Source: Congeria kusceri (Eukaryota; Mollusca; Bivalvia; Myida; Dreissenidae). Taken from it: a stretch of DNA of 64,000 nucleotides. The stretch spans positions 11,160,201 to 11,224,200 of the forward strand of contig CM051028.1 in assembly GCA_027627225.1 (NCBI GenBank). The letters run 5' to 3'. The number at the start of each line of letters is the position of its first letter. Position 1 is the stretch's first letter. A program made the translations under genes and the position numbers. A model generated the notes under the pieces. The model searched no databases, was not told where the DNA came from, and was given only the letters and a program-made list of their open reading frames with translations. Shown here piece by piece: positions 24,468 through 38,603 of the stretch.

Positions 24468-26972
24468 ATTTATAATGATTTACAAAGTGCATTAGGGAGC
24501 ATCCATCAGTATTTAGAAAAAATAAACTCAAACTAGCAATTAAATATACATGTATGTCAAATGTAGTTTACTGGCAGTGTCGCCATACAGATACAGTTTG
24601 ACCTGAACTCGTCGGATAAATTCAAATACACAAAGACCCTAACCTATTATTCTCTATATTTTATACATCTGTCTGTTGTCTGATTAAATTTGTATTAAAA
24701 TAATAAAAGTTCATTAAACACCTATAGTTAATTATTTTGAATGGAAATTGCTTCCCTAAAAAGAGACTATAATGCCTGTCAGATATAATTTCTTAAGTCA
24801 AAATGGTGTTAAGTTGATTTAACAACGTGTAACCTGCTGTTATAACATAATGATTGGAAAGTTGAAGAATCAGAAAACGGGCGATTTATAGACGAGAGCT
24901 TGTGGTAAAATCCCAATTAACAATAGTAATGAGAACGCAGTGTTTAGTTGATAAAACAAAACGTAATGAATTAATTACAAACAAAATATGATGAATATAT
25001 AACTTAAATTTTTTAATAGGAAATATAAAAAATTGCTTCATGGAAGCCTACAAAAACTCTGGTCTAATTTTGTTAAGCAAGCGCGTTACCGCAATTTTTT
25101 AAGGATGGCCTTATGACCATTCCTTATCCACCCATATCTACCAACCTCACTTTGGCCTTGATGTAATTTGGACTTGAAATATTAGAAATGGGTTGTCCAG
25201 CACGAGCAATAAGCATGTGTGTTTATCGTACGCAGCATCTTGTTTTAAAGGAAAATAAAAATATGCCTAATGTGTAATTTTGCTCTAATATATAAACTAA
25301 AAAGTACAAACACGTTACTGGGATTATAAATATAAATTACAAAATAGCCAATGCATTCCGACAAAACTCATCAGGGCATAATATAATACAGTAAATATAT
25401 AAATGAAATGTTGCTATTTGAAACTTGTTTTGAAATCCAAACAGTATTGTTATTTTGATACTGCACTTCTAAAAGCTGTGACCTTATAGTATCCATGCCA
25501 TGTGTGAGACCAGTCCATTGCCAACTTGAAGTTAACAAGGGTGAGGTAAGTATTTAAAACCTCTAGATTATATTTCATGGAATTGTGTAATATGAATAAG
25601 TTTGCATTTAGCTACAGAACTGCGTTTTTGAGCAAGCAATCAATTTTATTCGTCTAAAACTCTTAATAATTAAAAATTATTCGGTATCAAAACTTATCAA
25701 TTAGTCATGGTAAGCAATTAGATCTGTAATAATTGACAACATCCTGTCCGTATCAATCCTCGAACCATATCTGCTGTGTTTCAACAAATAAGAGCACAGA
25801 AAAAAATGAGTGCAAGAAAATGGATCGCTGTCTTAATTAAAGATAACTTACAATAAATATCTTGAAAACTAGATTTTTAGCTCTTCCCAACATTGTTCAG
25901 GAAACTATACAATCTCAATATGCCATAATTGTGGATAATGTGATTGGTAATTTACTTAGATATTTCAATAGAATTAGTTATTTCCAATAGAATAGTAAGT
26001 ATGAAAGTAACATATAAGGAACTTACTGTATAGTAAGTTTTCAGACCCCTCTACATTTTCGGATAATAATATTTTCCATAGACATGAAAAGAAATAGTTT
26101 TTCCCGTACGAATTCATAGGGATAAAACCTGTAGGCATTATTTAAAAGACAGTGCTAGTAACTGTAGCATTTTAACCATATTTGGTTTATTAAAGTGTGT
26201 ACATTTGATCTTTCCTATCAGTTATTTGCAAAATAATCAGATTAAAATGACAATAACACTTGAAAGCAGACAGAAAAAACTTTAAAATGACGAAGAAAAC
26301 GCTTCAATACGCAATAAATCAACAAGTACGTCGATTTGTTCCATCGTTTATTAGTTTTATGTAATTTAAACCAACTGTCAATTCAACGTATATACGTATA
26401 TATTCGTGTTCCCGTATGTACAGACGAAAACTATTTGGTGATTAAAAACTAGCTTATTGTGCATTTGAAAGCAATGATTGTTCTTAACTTTTATTCAATT
26501 TTAAATTGAAATATATGTTTATTAACTTTATTTGGTTAATTTTATTTATGCCACTATATCTGTTGTAAGGTAGCGTTCCCCTCTCATAATTCTGTTTATA
26601 CAAGAAATGCAGTTATAAGGGTACTACTCAATTCTGATTTGATACTCAGTTAAAAAAAATCAAATCACTGGCATAACACTTCCTGAAATACTAGATTGCT
26701 TTTTTGATACTAAATTAGTTTTTTAAAACAAGGGTAATACTTCTAAAATGCTCTGTAGCTAGAAGGATTTGTTACTAGTAACTTCCATTTTCTTTCATTT
26801 ACTGCCCTTTTTGGCGATCTTTAAAATTGCTTTCTTCATGAAATACATTACAATACATTAATCGTTCTATTAATCAATGACCTAGGCGTAATCTATTAAT
26901 CAATGCTTAAAGGTTATGGTGGCTCCCAAAGTGATTACATCAACTACTTGACAATGCAGGCTCTAGTGTTTG

Positions 26973-27277
26973 TACACACACTCTACATGCAAGTCACTAC
27001 ACAGTACAAACTATGCAAGTCTTTACACAGGACATACTATGCAAGTCTTTACACAGTACATACTATGCAAGTCTTTACACAGTACATACTATGCAAGCCA
27101 CTACACACTATGCAAGTCTATTCACAGTACATACTATGCAAGTCACTACACAGTACTCAATTTGCAAGACTTTACACAGTACACACTATGCAAGCCAGTA
27201 CACACTATGCAAGTCTTTACACAGCACACACTATGCACAGTACACAGTACACACTATGCAAGTCTTTACACAGCACA
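26973..27277. repeat. Minisatellite start segment, unit 5
   Basis: As in unit 4; ends at the junction with unit 6. Confidence 0.95.
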
Positions 27278-28192
27278 GTGATAATGAAAAAAGTAAAAGA
27301 GCGGAAAACTTTCTTACAGTGGTGGAGGCTGAATGGACGGATAGTGTATCGTCATCTGCACTGCATACATTGTCTGCCAAAAAAATGAATAAGGGACAAC
27401 TTTTGCCTCTCTCAGAAGATATACAGAAACTGCAACGGTATTTTACTCAGAAAAATAAAGAACTGACAGAGAAGTTACAAAGGTCTTTCACTAAAGGTGA
27501 ATTTGATATTCTTAATCAAATAACATTAGCACAGATTGTCATGTTTAACAGAAGAAGAGGAGGCGAGACGCAGCGCATAACTGTGGATGCTTACAGGGAA
27601 AGAAAGAATTCATCCGATCAGGCTCCTAAGGAAATTGAAGAGTCACTGAGTGCCTCAGAAAAAATATCACTATCCACCTTGTCAAGAGCGGAAATACGTG
27701 GTAAAAAAAGGACGTACAGTTCCAGTGTTATTGACAACAGGATTCCAGAGAAATATTGAATTGCTTTTGCATTTGCGAAGTCAAGCATCAGTCAGTGAAA
27801 GGAACAAATATCTATTTCCAAAAACAAACTTTGAATCAGAAGAACCTCTTCGAAGTTCAGATGTCTTGAGAAAGTTCTCTAAAGAAGCAGCATTAAAGTG
27901 CCCTGAAAATGTCACAAGCACCAGACTCCGAAAACACATTGCCACGGTTTCTCAGGTTCTTAACCTGGATAGTCATGACCTGGATGTGATGGCTAACTTT
28001 CTCGGGCATGACATCACCGTCCACAGATCTTTCTATCGACTGCCCCAAGAGACACTTCAGGTCGCACGAATGGGTCGACTTTTAACAGCATTCAACACCG
28101 GAACTGTTGGACTGTACAATTGGAAGGCTATTGATGACATTTCTCTGGATTACACTGATATAAGTACGTATTACACAATAGTTTGTTTATGA
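27278..28192 (+). pseudogene. Tyrosine-recombinase segment, unit 6
   Basis: Protein-identical to units 4 and 5. The fused frame is 27013-27759. Confidence 0.8.
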
Positions 28193-28276
28193 ATTTAACT
28201 CTGTTTAGATTTGGTCCTTTAGTTCTAGTGATTGTTTGTCATTTTAGTAGGTTTTCCCTTCTCATTACATTTATAT

Positions 28277-29179
28277 TAGGGATGCAAAAGGTTAACCGGT
28301 TAACCTACTGAACGATCGGTTAACCTGTAACATTTTCTAGAAAAGGTTAACCTGAAACTTAAAAAAAAATAAAAAATAAAAATGCATTTTTCATGGACTG
28401 AATCATACGAAGATTACTTTCTAGCGCTCGACATACTGCCAATTAACGCTGTCGCCCGCCTGAAACAACATACCACGCCGATGACGGGAATCAATTCACT
28501 TGAACGTGTCAATAAAGTAATAAAGCAATAAACCAGTACCTTTGTTGTTGCAAACAAGGTTATGTTTTGGTAATTGACACTATTGTTTTGATATTACTCG
28601 CGAAAAACTAACGTGGGATCTGAGGGCTATCATCGTAGACGTAATTGACACGTTTAACTCGCGAAAACGCAGTCGATTAAGTGTTTGGTCTGCTTATTTG
28701 ATGTTTTGTTTACCAATTTACAAGTTTGATTGAATTCTTGACCAGTTAACGTTGTATTCGCTCTATCAGAATTAAACATTAAAACATAATGAACAAAAAA
28801 GAAACAAAATAATTCCAAACGACATTGACATAAGCGGCCCCACCAAAGATTAATTAATAATTTAATTTGTTTATTTTTTACTCACATTAAATAACGGAGG
28901 AGAATCACCTGATACAAAACTATTAGACTAATTTTGACATGAAATAACACTTATATAACATGTAAGACAAATTTACAATTTATATACAACATTTATACAT
29001 GTTACGAACGTAAGCGGCCATAATATATACTTCCGTTTTGGAAGAGAGTACATGTACATACAATATAAAAGGTTTGAAAGTATACTTAAACATTTCGAGT
29101 TTTTTCGGTTAACCGGTAAATTTACTGGTAAATACAACAGGTTAACCGGTAAATTTATTAGTAACCTTTTGCATCCCTA
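28277..29179. mobile_element. hAT-like MITE, unit 6
   Basis: Amplified copy with the unit 4-6 A-run variant; ends intact. Confidence 0.85.
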
Positions 29180-31684
29180 ATTTATAATGATTTACAAAGT
29201 GCATTAGGGAGCATCCATCAGTATTTAGAAAAAATAAACTCAAACTAGCAATTAAATATACATGTATGTCAAATGTAGTTTACTGGCAGTGTCGCCATAC
29301 AGATACAGTTTGACCTGAACTCGTCGGATAAATTCAAATACACAAAGACCCTAACCTAATATTCTCTATATTTTATACATCTGTCTGTTGTCTGATTAAA
29401 TTTGTATTAAAATAATAAAAGTTCATTAAACACCTATAGTTAATTATTTTGAATGGAAATTGCTTCCCTAAAAAGAGACTATAATGCCTGTCAGATATAA
29501 TTTCTTAAGTCAAAATGGTGTTAAGTTGATTTAACAACGTGTAACCTGCTGTTATAACATAATGATTGGAAAGTTGAAGAATCAGAAAACGGGCGATTTA
29601 TAGACGAGAGCTTGTGGTAAAATCCCAATTAACAATAGTAATGAGAACGCAGTGTTTAGTTGATAAAACAAAACGTAATGAATTAATTACAAACAAAATA
29701 TGATGAATATATAACTTAAATTTTTTAATAGGAAATATAAAAAATTGCTTCATGGAAGCCTACAAAAACTCTGGTCTAATTTTGTTAAGCAAGCGCGTTA
29801 CCGCAATTTTTTAAGGATGGCCTTATGACCATTCCTTATCCACCCATATCTACCAACCTCACTTTGGCCTTGATGTAATTTGGACTTGAAATATTAGAAA
29901 TGGGTTGTCCAGCACGAGCAATAAGCATGTGTGTTTATCGTACGCAGCATCTTGTTTTAAAGGAAAATAAAAATATGCCTAATGTGTAATTTTGCTCTAA
30001 TATATAAACTAAAAAGTACAAACACGTTACTGGGATTATAAATATAAATTACAAAATAGCCAATGCATTCCGACAAAACTCATCAAGGCATAATATAATA
30101 CAGTAAATATATAAATGAAATGTTGCTATTTGAAACTTGTTTTGAAATCCAAACAGTATTGTTATTTTGATACTGCACTTCTAAAAGCTGTGACCTTATA
30201 GTATCCATGCCATGTGTGAGACCAGTCCATTGCCAACTTGAAGTTAACAAGGGTGAGGTAAGTATTTAAAACCTCTAGATTATATTTCATGGAATTGTGT
30301 AATATGAATAAGTTTGCATTTAGCTACAGAACTGCGTTTTTGAGCAAGCAATCAATTTTATTCGTCTAAAACTCTTAATAATTAAAAATTATTCGGTATC
30401 AAAACTTATCAATTAGTCATGGTAAGCAATTAGATCTGTAATAATTGACAACATCCTGTCCGTATCAATCCTCGAACCATATCTGCTGTGTTTCAACAAA
30501 TAAGAGCACAGAAAAAAATGAGTGCAAGAAAATGGATCGCTGTCTTAATTAAAGATAACTTACAATAAATATCTTGAAAACTAGATTTTTAGCTCTTCCC
30601 AACATTGTTCAGGAAACTATACAATCTCAATATGCCATAATTGTGGATAATGTGATTGGTAATTTACTTAGATATTTCAATAGAATTAGTTATTTCCAAT
30701 AGAATAGTAAGTATGAAAGTAACATATAAGGAACTTACTGTATAGTAAGTTTTCAGACCCCTCTACATTTTCGGATAATAATATTTTCCATAGACATGAA
30801 AAGAAATAGTTTTTCCCGTACGAATTCATAGGGATAAAACCTGTAGGCATTATTTAAAAGACAGTGCTAGTAACTGTAGCATTTTAACCATATTTGGTTT
30901 ATTAAAGTGTGTACATTTGATCTTTCCTATCAGTTATTTGCAAAATAATCAGATTAAAATGACAATAACACTTGAAAGCAGACAGAAAAAACTTTAAAAT
31001 GACGAAGAAAACGCTTCAATACGCAATAAATCAACAAGTACGTCGATTTGTTCCATCGTTTATTAGTTTTATGTAATTTAAACCAACTGTCAATTCAACG
31101 TATATACGTATATATTCGTGTTCCCGTATGTACAGACGAAAACTATTTGGTGATTAAAAACTAGCTTATTGTGCATTTGAAAGCAATGATTGTTCTTAAC
31201 TTTTATTCAATTTTAAATTGAAATATATGTTTATTAACTTTATTTGGTTAATTTTATTTATGCCACTATATCTGTTGTAAGGTAGCGTTCCCCTCTCATA
31301 ATTCTGTTTATACAAGAAATGCAGTTATAAGGGTACTACTCAATTCTGATTTGATACTCAGTTAAAAAAAATCAAATCACTGGCATAACACTTCCTGAAA
31401 TACTAGATTGCTTTTTTGATACTAAATTAGTTTTTTAAAACAAGGGTAATACTTCTAAAATGCTCTGTAGCTAGAAGGATTTGTTACTAGTAACTTCCAT
31501 TTTCTTTCATTTACTGCCCTTTTTGGCGATCTTTAAAATTGCTTTCTTCATGAAATACATTACAATACATTAATCGTTCTATTAATCAATGACCTAGGCG
31601 TAATCTATTAATCAATGCTTAAAGGTTATGGTGGCTCCCAAAGTGATTACATCAACTACTTGACAATGCAGGCTCTAGTGTTTG

Positions 31685-31989
31685 TACACACACTCTACAT
31701 GCAAGTCACTACACAGTACAAACTATGCAAGTCTTTACACAGGACATACTATGCAAGTCTTTACACAGTACATACTATGCAAGTCTTTACACAGTACATA
31801 CTATGCAAGCCACTACACACTATGCAAGTCTATTCACAGTACATACTATGCAAGTCACTACACAGTACTCAATTTGCAAGACTTTACACAGTACACACTA
31901 TGCAAGCCAGTACACACTATGCAAGTCTTTACACAGCACACACTATGCACAGTACACAGTACACACTATGCAAGTCTTTACACAGCACA
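31685..31989. repeat. Minisatellite start segment, unit 6
   Basis: Same motif order; ends at the junction with unit 7. Confidence 0.95.
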
Positions 31990-32904
31990 GTGATAATGAA
32001 AAAAGTAAAAGAGTGGAAAACTTTCTTACAGTGGTGGAGGCTGAATGGACGGATAGTGTATCGTCATCTGCACTGCATACATTGTCTGCCAAAAAAATGA
32101 ATAAGGGACAACTTTTGCCTCTCTCAGAAGATATACAGAAACTGCAACGGTATTTTACTCAGAAAAATAAAGAACTGACAGAGAAGTTACAAAGGTCTTT
32201 CACTAAAGGTGAATTTGATATTCTTAATCAAATAACATTAGCACAGATTGTCATGTTTAACAGAAGAAGAGGAGGCGAGACGCAGCGCATAACTGTGGAT
32301 GCTTACAGGGAAAGAAAGAATTCATCCGATCAGGCTCCTAAGGAAATTGAAGAGTCACTGAGTGCCTCAGAAAAAATATCACTATCCACTATGTCAAGAG
32401 TGGAAATACGTGGTAAAAAAAGGACGTACAGTTCCAGTGTTATTGACAACAGGATTCCAGAGAAATATTGAATTGCTTTTGCATTTGCGAAGTCAAGCAT
32501 CAGTCAGTGAAAGGAACAAATATCTATTTCCAAAAACAAACTTTGAATCAGAAGAACCTCTTCGAAGTTCAGATGTCTTGAGAAAGTTCTCTAAAGAAGC
32601 AGCATTAAAGTGCCCTGAAAATGTCACAAGCACCAGACTCCGAAAACACATTGCCACGGTTTCTCAGGTTCTTAACCTGGATAGTCATGACCTGGATGTG
32701 ATGGCTAACTTTCTCGGGCATGACATCACCGTCCACAGATCTTTCTATCGACTGCCCCAAGAGACACTTCAGGTCGCACGAATGGGTCGACTTTTAACAG
32801 CATTCAACACCGGAACTGTTGGACTGTACAATTGGAAGGCTATTGATGACATTTCTCTGGATTACACTGATATAAGTACGTATTACACAATAGTTTGTTT
32901 ATGA
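31990..32904 (+). pseudogene. Tyrosine-recombinase segment, unit 7
   Basis: Carries A28V (KSKRVENF), also found in units 9 and 12, and the unit 1 form STMSRVEI. The fused frame is 31725-32471. Confidence 0.8.
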
Positions 32905-32988
32905 ATTTAACTCTGTTTAGATTTGGTCCTTTAGTTCTAGTGATTGTTTGTCATTTTAGTAGGTTTTCCCTTCTCATTACATTTATAT

Positions 32989-33891
32989 TAGGGATGCAAA
33001 AGGTTAACCGGTTAACCTACTGAACGATCGGTTAACCTGTAACATTTTCTAGAAAAGGTTAACCTGAAACTTTAAAAAAAATAAAAAATAAAAATGCATT
33101 TTTCATGGACTGAATCATACGAAGATTACTTTCTAGCGCTCGACATACTGCCAATTAACGCTGTCGCCCGCCTGAAACAACATACCACGCCGATGACGGG
33201 AATCAATTCACTTGAACGTGTCAATAAAGTAATAAAGCAATAAACCAGTACCTTTGTTGTTGCAAACAAGGTTATGTTTTGGTAATTGACACTATTGTTT
33301 TGATATTACTCGCGAAAAACTAACGTGGGATCTGAGGGCTATCATCGTAGACGTAATTGACACGTTTAACTCGCGAAAACGCAGTCGATTAAGTGTTTGG
33401 TCTGCTTATTTGATGTTTTGTTTACCAATTTACAAGTTTGATTGAATTCTTGACCAGTTAACGTTGTATTCGCTCTATCAGAATTAAACATTAAAACATA
33501 ATGAACAAAAAAGAAACAAAATAATTCCAAACGACATTGACATAAGCGGCCCCACCAAAGATTAATTAATAATTTAATTTGTTTATTTTTTACTCACATT
33601 AAATAACGGAGGAGAATCACCTGATACAAAACTATTAGACTAATTTTGACATGAAATAACACTTATATAACATGTAAGACAAATTTACAATTTATATACA
33701 ACATTTATACATGTTACGAACGTAAGCGGCCATAATATATACTTCCGTTTTGGAAGAGAGTACATGTACATACAATATAAAAGGTTTGAAAGTATACTTA
33801 AACATTTCGAGTTTTTTCGGTTAACCGGTAAATTTACTGGTAAATACAACAGGTTAACCGGTAAATTTATTAGTAACCTTTTGCATCCCTA
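32989..33891. mobile_element. hAT-like MITE, unit 7
   Basis: Amplified copy in the unit 1 form (aaactttaaaa). Confidence 0.85.
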
Positions 33892-36396
33892 ATTTATAAT
33901 GATTTACAAAGTGCATTAGGGAGCATCCATCAGTATTTAGAAAAAATAAACTCAAACTAGCAATTAAATATACATGTATGTCAAATGTAGTTTACTGGCA
34001 GTGTCGCCATACAGATACAGTTTGACCTGAACTCGTCGGATAAATTCAAATACACAAAGACCCTAACCTAATATTCTCTATATTTTATACATCTGTCTGT
34101 TGTCTGATTAAATTTGTATTAAAATAATAAAAGTTCATTAAACACCTATAGTTAATTATTTTGAATGGAAATTGCTTCCCTAAAAAGAGACTATAATGCC
34201 TGTCAGATATAATTTCTTAAGTCAAAATGGTGTTAAGTTGATTTAACAACGTGTAACCTGCTGTTATAACATAATGATTGGAAAGTTGAAGAATCAGAAA
34301 ACGGGCGATTTATAGACGAGAGCTTGTGGTAAAATCCCAATTAACAATAGTAATGAGAACGCAGTGTTTAGTTGATAAAACAAAACGTAATGAATTAATT
34401 ACAAACAAAATATGATGAATATATAACTTAAATTTTTGAATAGGAAATATAAAAAATTGCTTCATGGAAGCCTACAAAAACTCTGGTCTAATTTTGTTAA
34501 GCAAGCGCGTTACCGCAATTTTTTAAGGATGGCCTTATGACCATTCCTTATCCACCCATATCTACCAACCTCACTTTGGCCTTGATGCAATTTGGACTTG
34601 AAATATTAGAAATGGGTTGTCCAGCACGAGCAATAAGCATGTGTGTTTATCGTACGCAGCATCTTGTTTTAAAGGAAAATAAAAATATGCCTAATGTGTA
34701 ATTTTGCTCTAATATATAAACTAAAAAGTACAAACACGTTACTGGGATTATAAATATAAATTACAAAATAGCCAATGCATTCCGACAAAACTCATCAGGG
34801 CATAATATAATACAGTAAATATATAAATGAAATGTTGCTATTTGAAACTTGTTTTGAAATCCAAACAGTATTGTTATTTTGATACTGCACTTCTAAAAGC
34901 TGTGACCTTATAGTATCCATGCCATGTGTGAGACCAGTCCATTGCCAACTTGAAGTTAACAAGGGTGAGGTAAGTATTTAAAACCTCTAGATTATATTTC
35001 ATGGAATTGTGTAATATGAATAAGTTTGCATTTAGCTACAGAACTGCGTTTTTGAGCAAGCAATCAATTTTATTCGTCTAAAACTCTTAATAATTAAAAA
35101 TTATTCGGTATCAAAACTTATCAATTAGTCATGGTAAGCAATTAGATCTGTAATAATTGACAACATCCTGTCCGTATCAATCCTCGAACCATATCTGCTG
35201 TGTTTCAACAAATAAGAGCACAGAAAAAAATGAGTGCAAGAAAATGGATCGCTGTCTTAATTAAAGATAACTTACAATAAATATCTTGAAAACTAGATTT
35301 TTAGCTCTTCCCAACATTGTTCAGGAAACTATACAATCTCAATATGCCATAATTGTGGATAATGTGATTGGTAATTTACTTCGATATTTCAATAGAATTA
35401 GTTATTTCCAATAGAATAGTAAGTATGAAAGTAACATATAAGGAACTTACTGTATAGTAAGTTTTCAGACCCCTCTACATTTTCGGATAATAATATTTTC
35501 CATAGACATGAAAAGAAATAGTTTTTCCCGTACGAATTCATAGGGATAAAACCTGTAGGCATTATTTAAAAGACAGTGCTAGTAACTGTAGCATTTTAAC
35601 CATATTTGGTTTATTAAAGTGTGTACATTTGATCTTTCCTATCAGTTATTTGCAAAATAATCAGATTAAAATGACAATAACACTTGAAAGCAGACAGAAA
35701 AAACTTTAAAATGACGAAGAAAACGCTTCAATACGCAATAAATCAACAAGTACGTCGATTTGTTCCATCGTTTATTAGTTTTATGTAATTTAAACCAACT
35801 GTCAATTCAACGTATATACGTATATATTCGTGTTCCCGTATGTACAGACGAAAACTATTTGGTGATTAAAAACTAGCTTATTGTGCATTTGAAAGCAATG
35901 ATTGTTCTTAACTTTTATTCAATTTTAAATTGAAATATATGTTTATTAACTTTATTTGGTTAATTTTATTTATGCCACTATATCTGTTGTAAGGTAGCGT
36001 TCCCCTCTCATAATTCTGTTTATACAAGAAATGCAGTTATAAGGGTACTACTCAATTCTGATTTGATACTCAGTTAAAAAAAATCAAATCACTGGCATAA
36101 CACTTCCTGAAATACTAGATTGCTTTTTTGATACTAAATTAGTTTTTTAAAACAAGGGTAATACTTCTAAAATGCTCTGTAGCTAGAAGGATTTGTTACT
36201 AGTAACTTCCATTTTCTTTCATTTACTGCCCTTTTTGGCGATCTTTAAAATTGCTTTCTTCATGAAATACATTACAATACATTAATCGTTCTATTAATCA
36301 ATGACCTAGGCGTAATCTATTAATCAATGCTTAAAGGTTATGGTGGCTCCCAAAGTGATTACATCAACTACTTGACAATGCAGGCTCTAGTGTTTG

Positions 36397-36701
36397 TACA
36401 CACACTCTACATGCAAGTCACTACACAGTACAAACTATGCAAGTCTTTACACAGGACATACTATGCAAGTCTTTACACAGTACATACTATGCAAGTCTTT
36501 ACACAGTACATACTATGCAAGCCACTACACACTATGCAAGTCTATTCACAGTACATACTATGCAAGTCACTACACAGTACTCAATTTGCAAGACTTTACA
36601 CAGTACACACTATGCAAGCCAGTACACACTATGCAAGTCTTTACACAGCACACACTATGCACAGTACACAGTACACACTATGCAAGTCTTTACACAGCAC
36701 A
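36397..36701. repeat. Minisatellite start segment, unit 7
   Basis: Same motif order; ends at the junction with unit 8. Confidence 0.95.
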
Positions 36702-37616
36702 GTGATAATGAAAAAAGTAAAAGAGCGGAAAACTTTCTTACAGTGGTGGAGGCTGAATGGACGGATAGTGTATCGTCATCTGCACTGCATACATTGTCTG
36801 CCAAAAAAATGAATAAGGGGCAACTTTTGCCTCTCTCAGAAGATATACAGAAACTGCAACGGTATTTTACTCAGAAAAATAAAGAACTGACAGAGAAGTT
36901 ACAAAGGTCTTTCACTAAAGGTGAATTTGATATTCTTAATCAAATAACATTAGCACAGATTGTCATGTTTAACAGAAGAAGAGGAGGCGAGACGCAGCGC
37001 ATAACTGTGGATGCTTACAGGGAAAGAAAGAATTCATCCGATCAGGCTCCTAAGGAAATTGAAGAGTCACTGAGTGCCTCAGAAAAAATATCACTATCCA
37101 CTATGTCAAGAGTGGAAATACGTGGTAAAAAAAGGACGTACAGTTCCAGTGTTATTGACAACAGGATTCCAGAGAAATATTGAATTGCTTTTGCATTTGC
37201 GAAGTCAAGCATCAGTCAGTGAAAGGAACAAATATCTATTTCCAAAAACAAACTTTGAATCAGAAGAACCTCTTCGAAGTTCAGATGTCTTGAGAAAGTT
37301 CTCTAAAGAAGCAGCATTAAAGTGCCCTGAAAATGTCACAAGCACCAGACTCCGAAAACACATTGCCACGGTTTCTCAGGTTCTTAACCTGGATAGTCAT
37401 GACCTGGATGTGATGGCTAACTTTCTCGGGCATGACATCACCGTCCACAGATCTTTCTATCGACTGCCCCAAGAGACACTTCAGGTCGCACGAATGGGTC
37501 GACTTTTAACAGCATTCAACACCGGAACTGTTGGACTGTACAATTGGAAGGCTATTGATGACATTTCTCTGGATTACACTGATATAAGTACGTATTACAC
37601 AATAGTTTGTTTATGA
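36702..37616 (+). pseudogene. Tyrosine-recombinase segment, unit 8
   Basis: Protein-identical to units 1 and 2 (A28, M154, V157). The fused frame is 36437-37183. Confidence 0.8.
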
Positions 37617-37700
37617 ATTTAACTCTGTTTAGATTTGGTCCTTTAGTTCTAGTGATTGTTTGTCATTTTAGTAGGTTTTCCCTTCTCATTACATTTATAT

Positions 37701-38603
37701 TAGGGATGCAAAAGGTTAACCGGTTAACCTACTGAACGATCGGTTAACCTGTAACATTTTCTAGAAAAGGTTAACCTGAAACTTTAAAAAAAATAAAAAA
37801 TAAAAATGCATTTTTCATGGACTGAATCATACGAAGATTACTTTCTAGCGCTCGACATACTGCCAATTAACGCTGTCGCCCGCCTGAAACAACATACCAC
37901 GCCGATGACGGGAATCAATTCACTTGAACGTGTCAATAAAGTAATAAAGCAATAAACCAGTACCTTTGTTGTTGCAAACAAGGTTATGTTTTGGTAATTG
38001 ACACTATTGTTTTGATATTACTCGCGAAAAACTAACGTGGGATCTGAGGGCTATCATCGTAGACGTAATTGACACGTTTAACTCGCGAAAACGCAGTCGA
38101 TTAAGTGTTTGGTCTGCTTATTTGATGTTTTGTTTACCAATTTACAAGTTTGATTGAATTCTTGACCAGTTAACGTTGTATTCGCTCTATCAGAATTAAA
38201 CATTAAAACATAATGAACAAAAAAGAAACAAAATAATTCCAAACGACATTGACATAAGCGGCCCCACCAAAGATTAATTAATAATTTAATTTGTTTATTT
38301 TTTACTCACATTAAATAACGGAGGAGAATCACCTGATACAAAACTATTAGACTAATTTTGACATGAAATAACACTTATATAACATGTAAGACAAATTTAC
38401 AATTTATATACAACATTTATACATGTTACGAACGTAAGCGGCCATAATATATACTTCCGTTTTGGAAGAGAGTACATGTACATACAATATAAAAGGTTTG
38501 AAAGTATACTTAAACATTTCGAGTTTTTTCGGTTAACCGGTAAATTTACTGGTAAATACAACAGGTTAACCGGTAAATTTATTAGTAACCTTTTGCATCC
38601 CTA
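37701..38603. mobile_element. hAT-like MITE, unit 8
   Basis: Amplified copy in the unit 1 form. Confidence 0.85.

Larger units (their letters stand above)
22566..27277 (+). repeat. Array unit 5
   Basis: By eye nearly indistinguishable from unit 4, sharing all of its diagnostic variants. Confidence 0.95.
27278..31989 (+). repeat. Array unit 6
   Basis: Shares the unit 4-5 variants in its left third but returns to aacctaatatt near 29355, so a recombination or conversion border may lie between about 28370 and 29355. Private A at 30086 (catcaaggca). Confidence 0.95.
31990..36701 (+). repeat. Array unit 7
   Basis: Has gatgcaatttgg near 34585, shared with units 8 and 9 only, and ttacttcgat near 35381, shared with units 2 and 11. 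Confidence 0.95.
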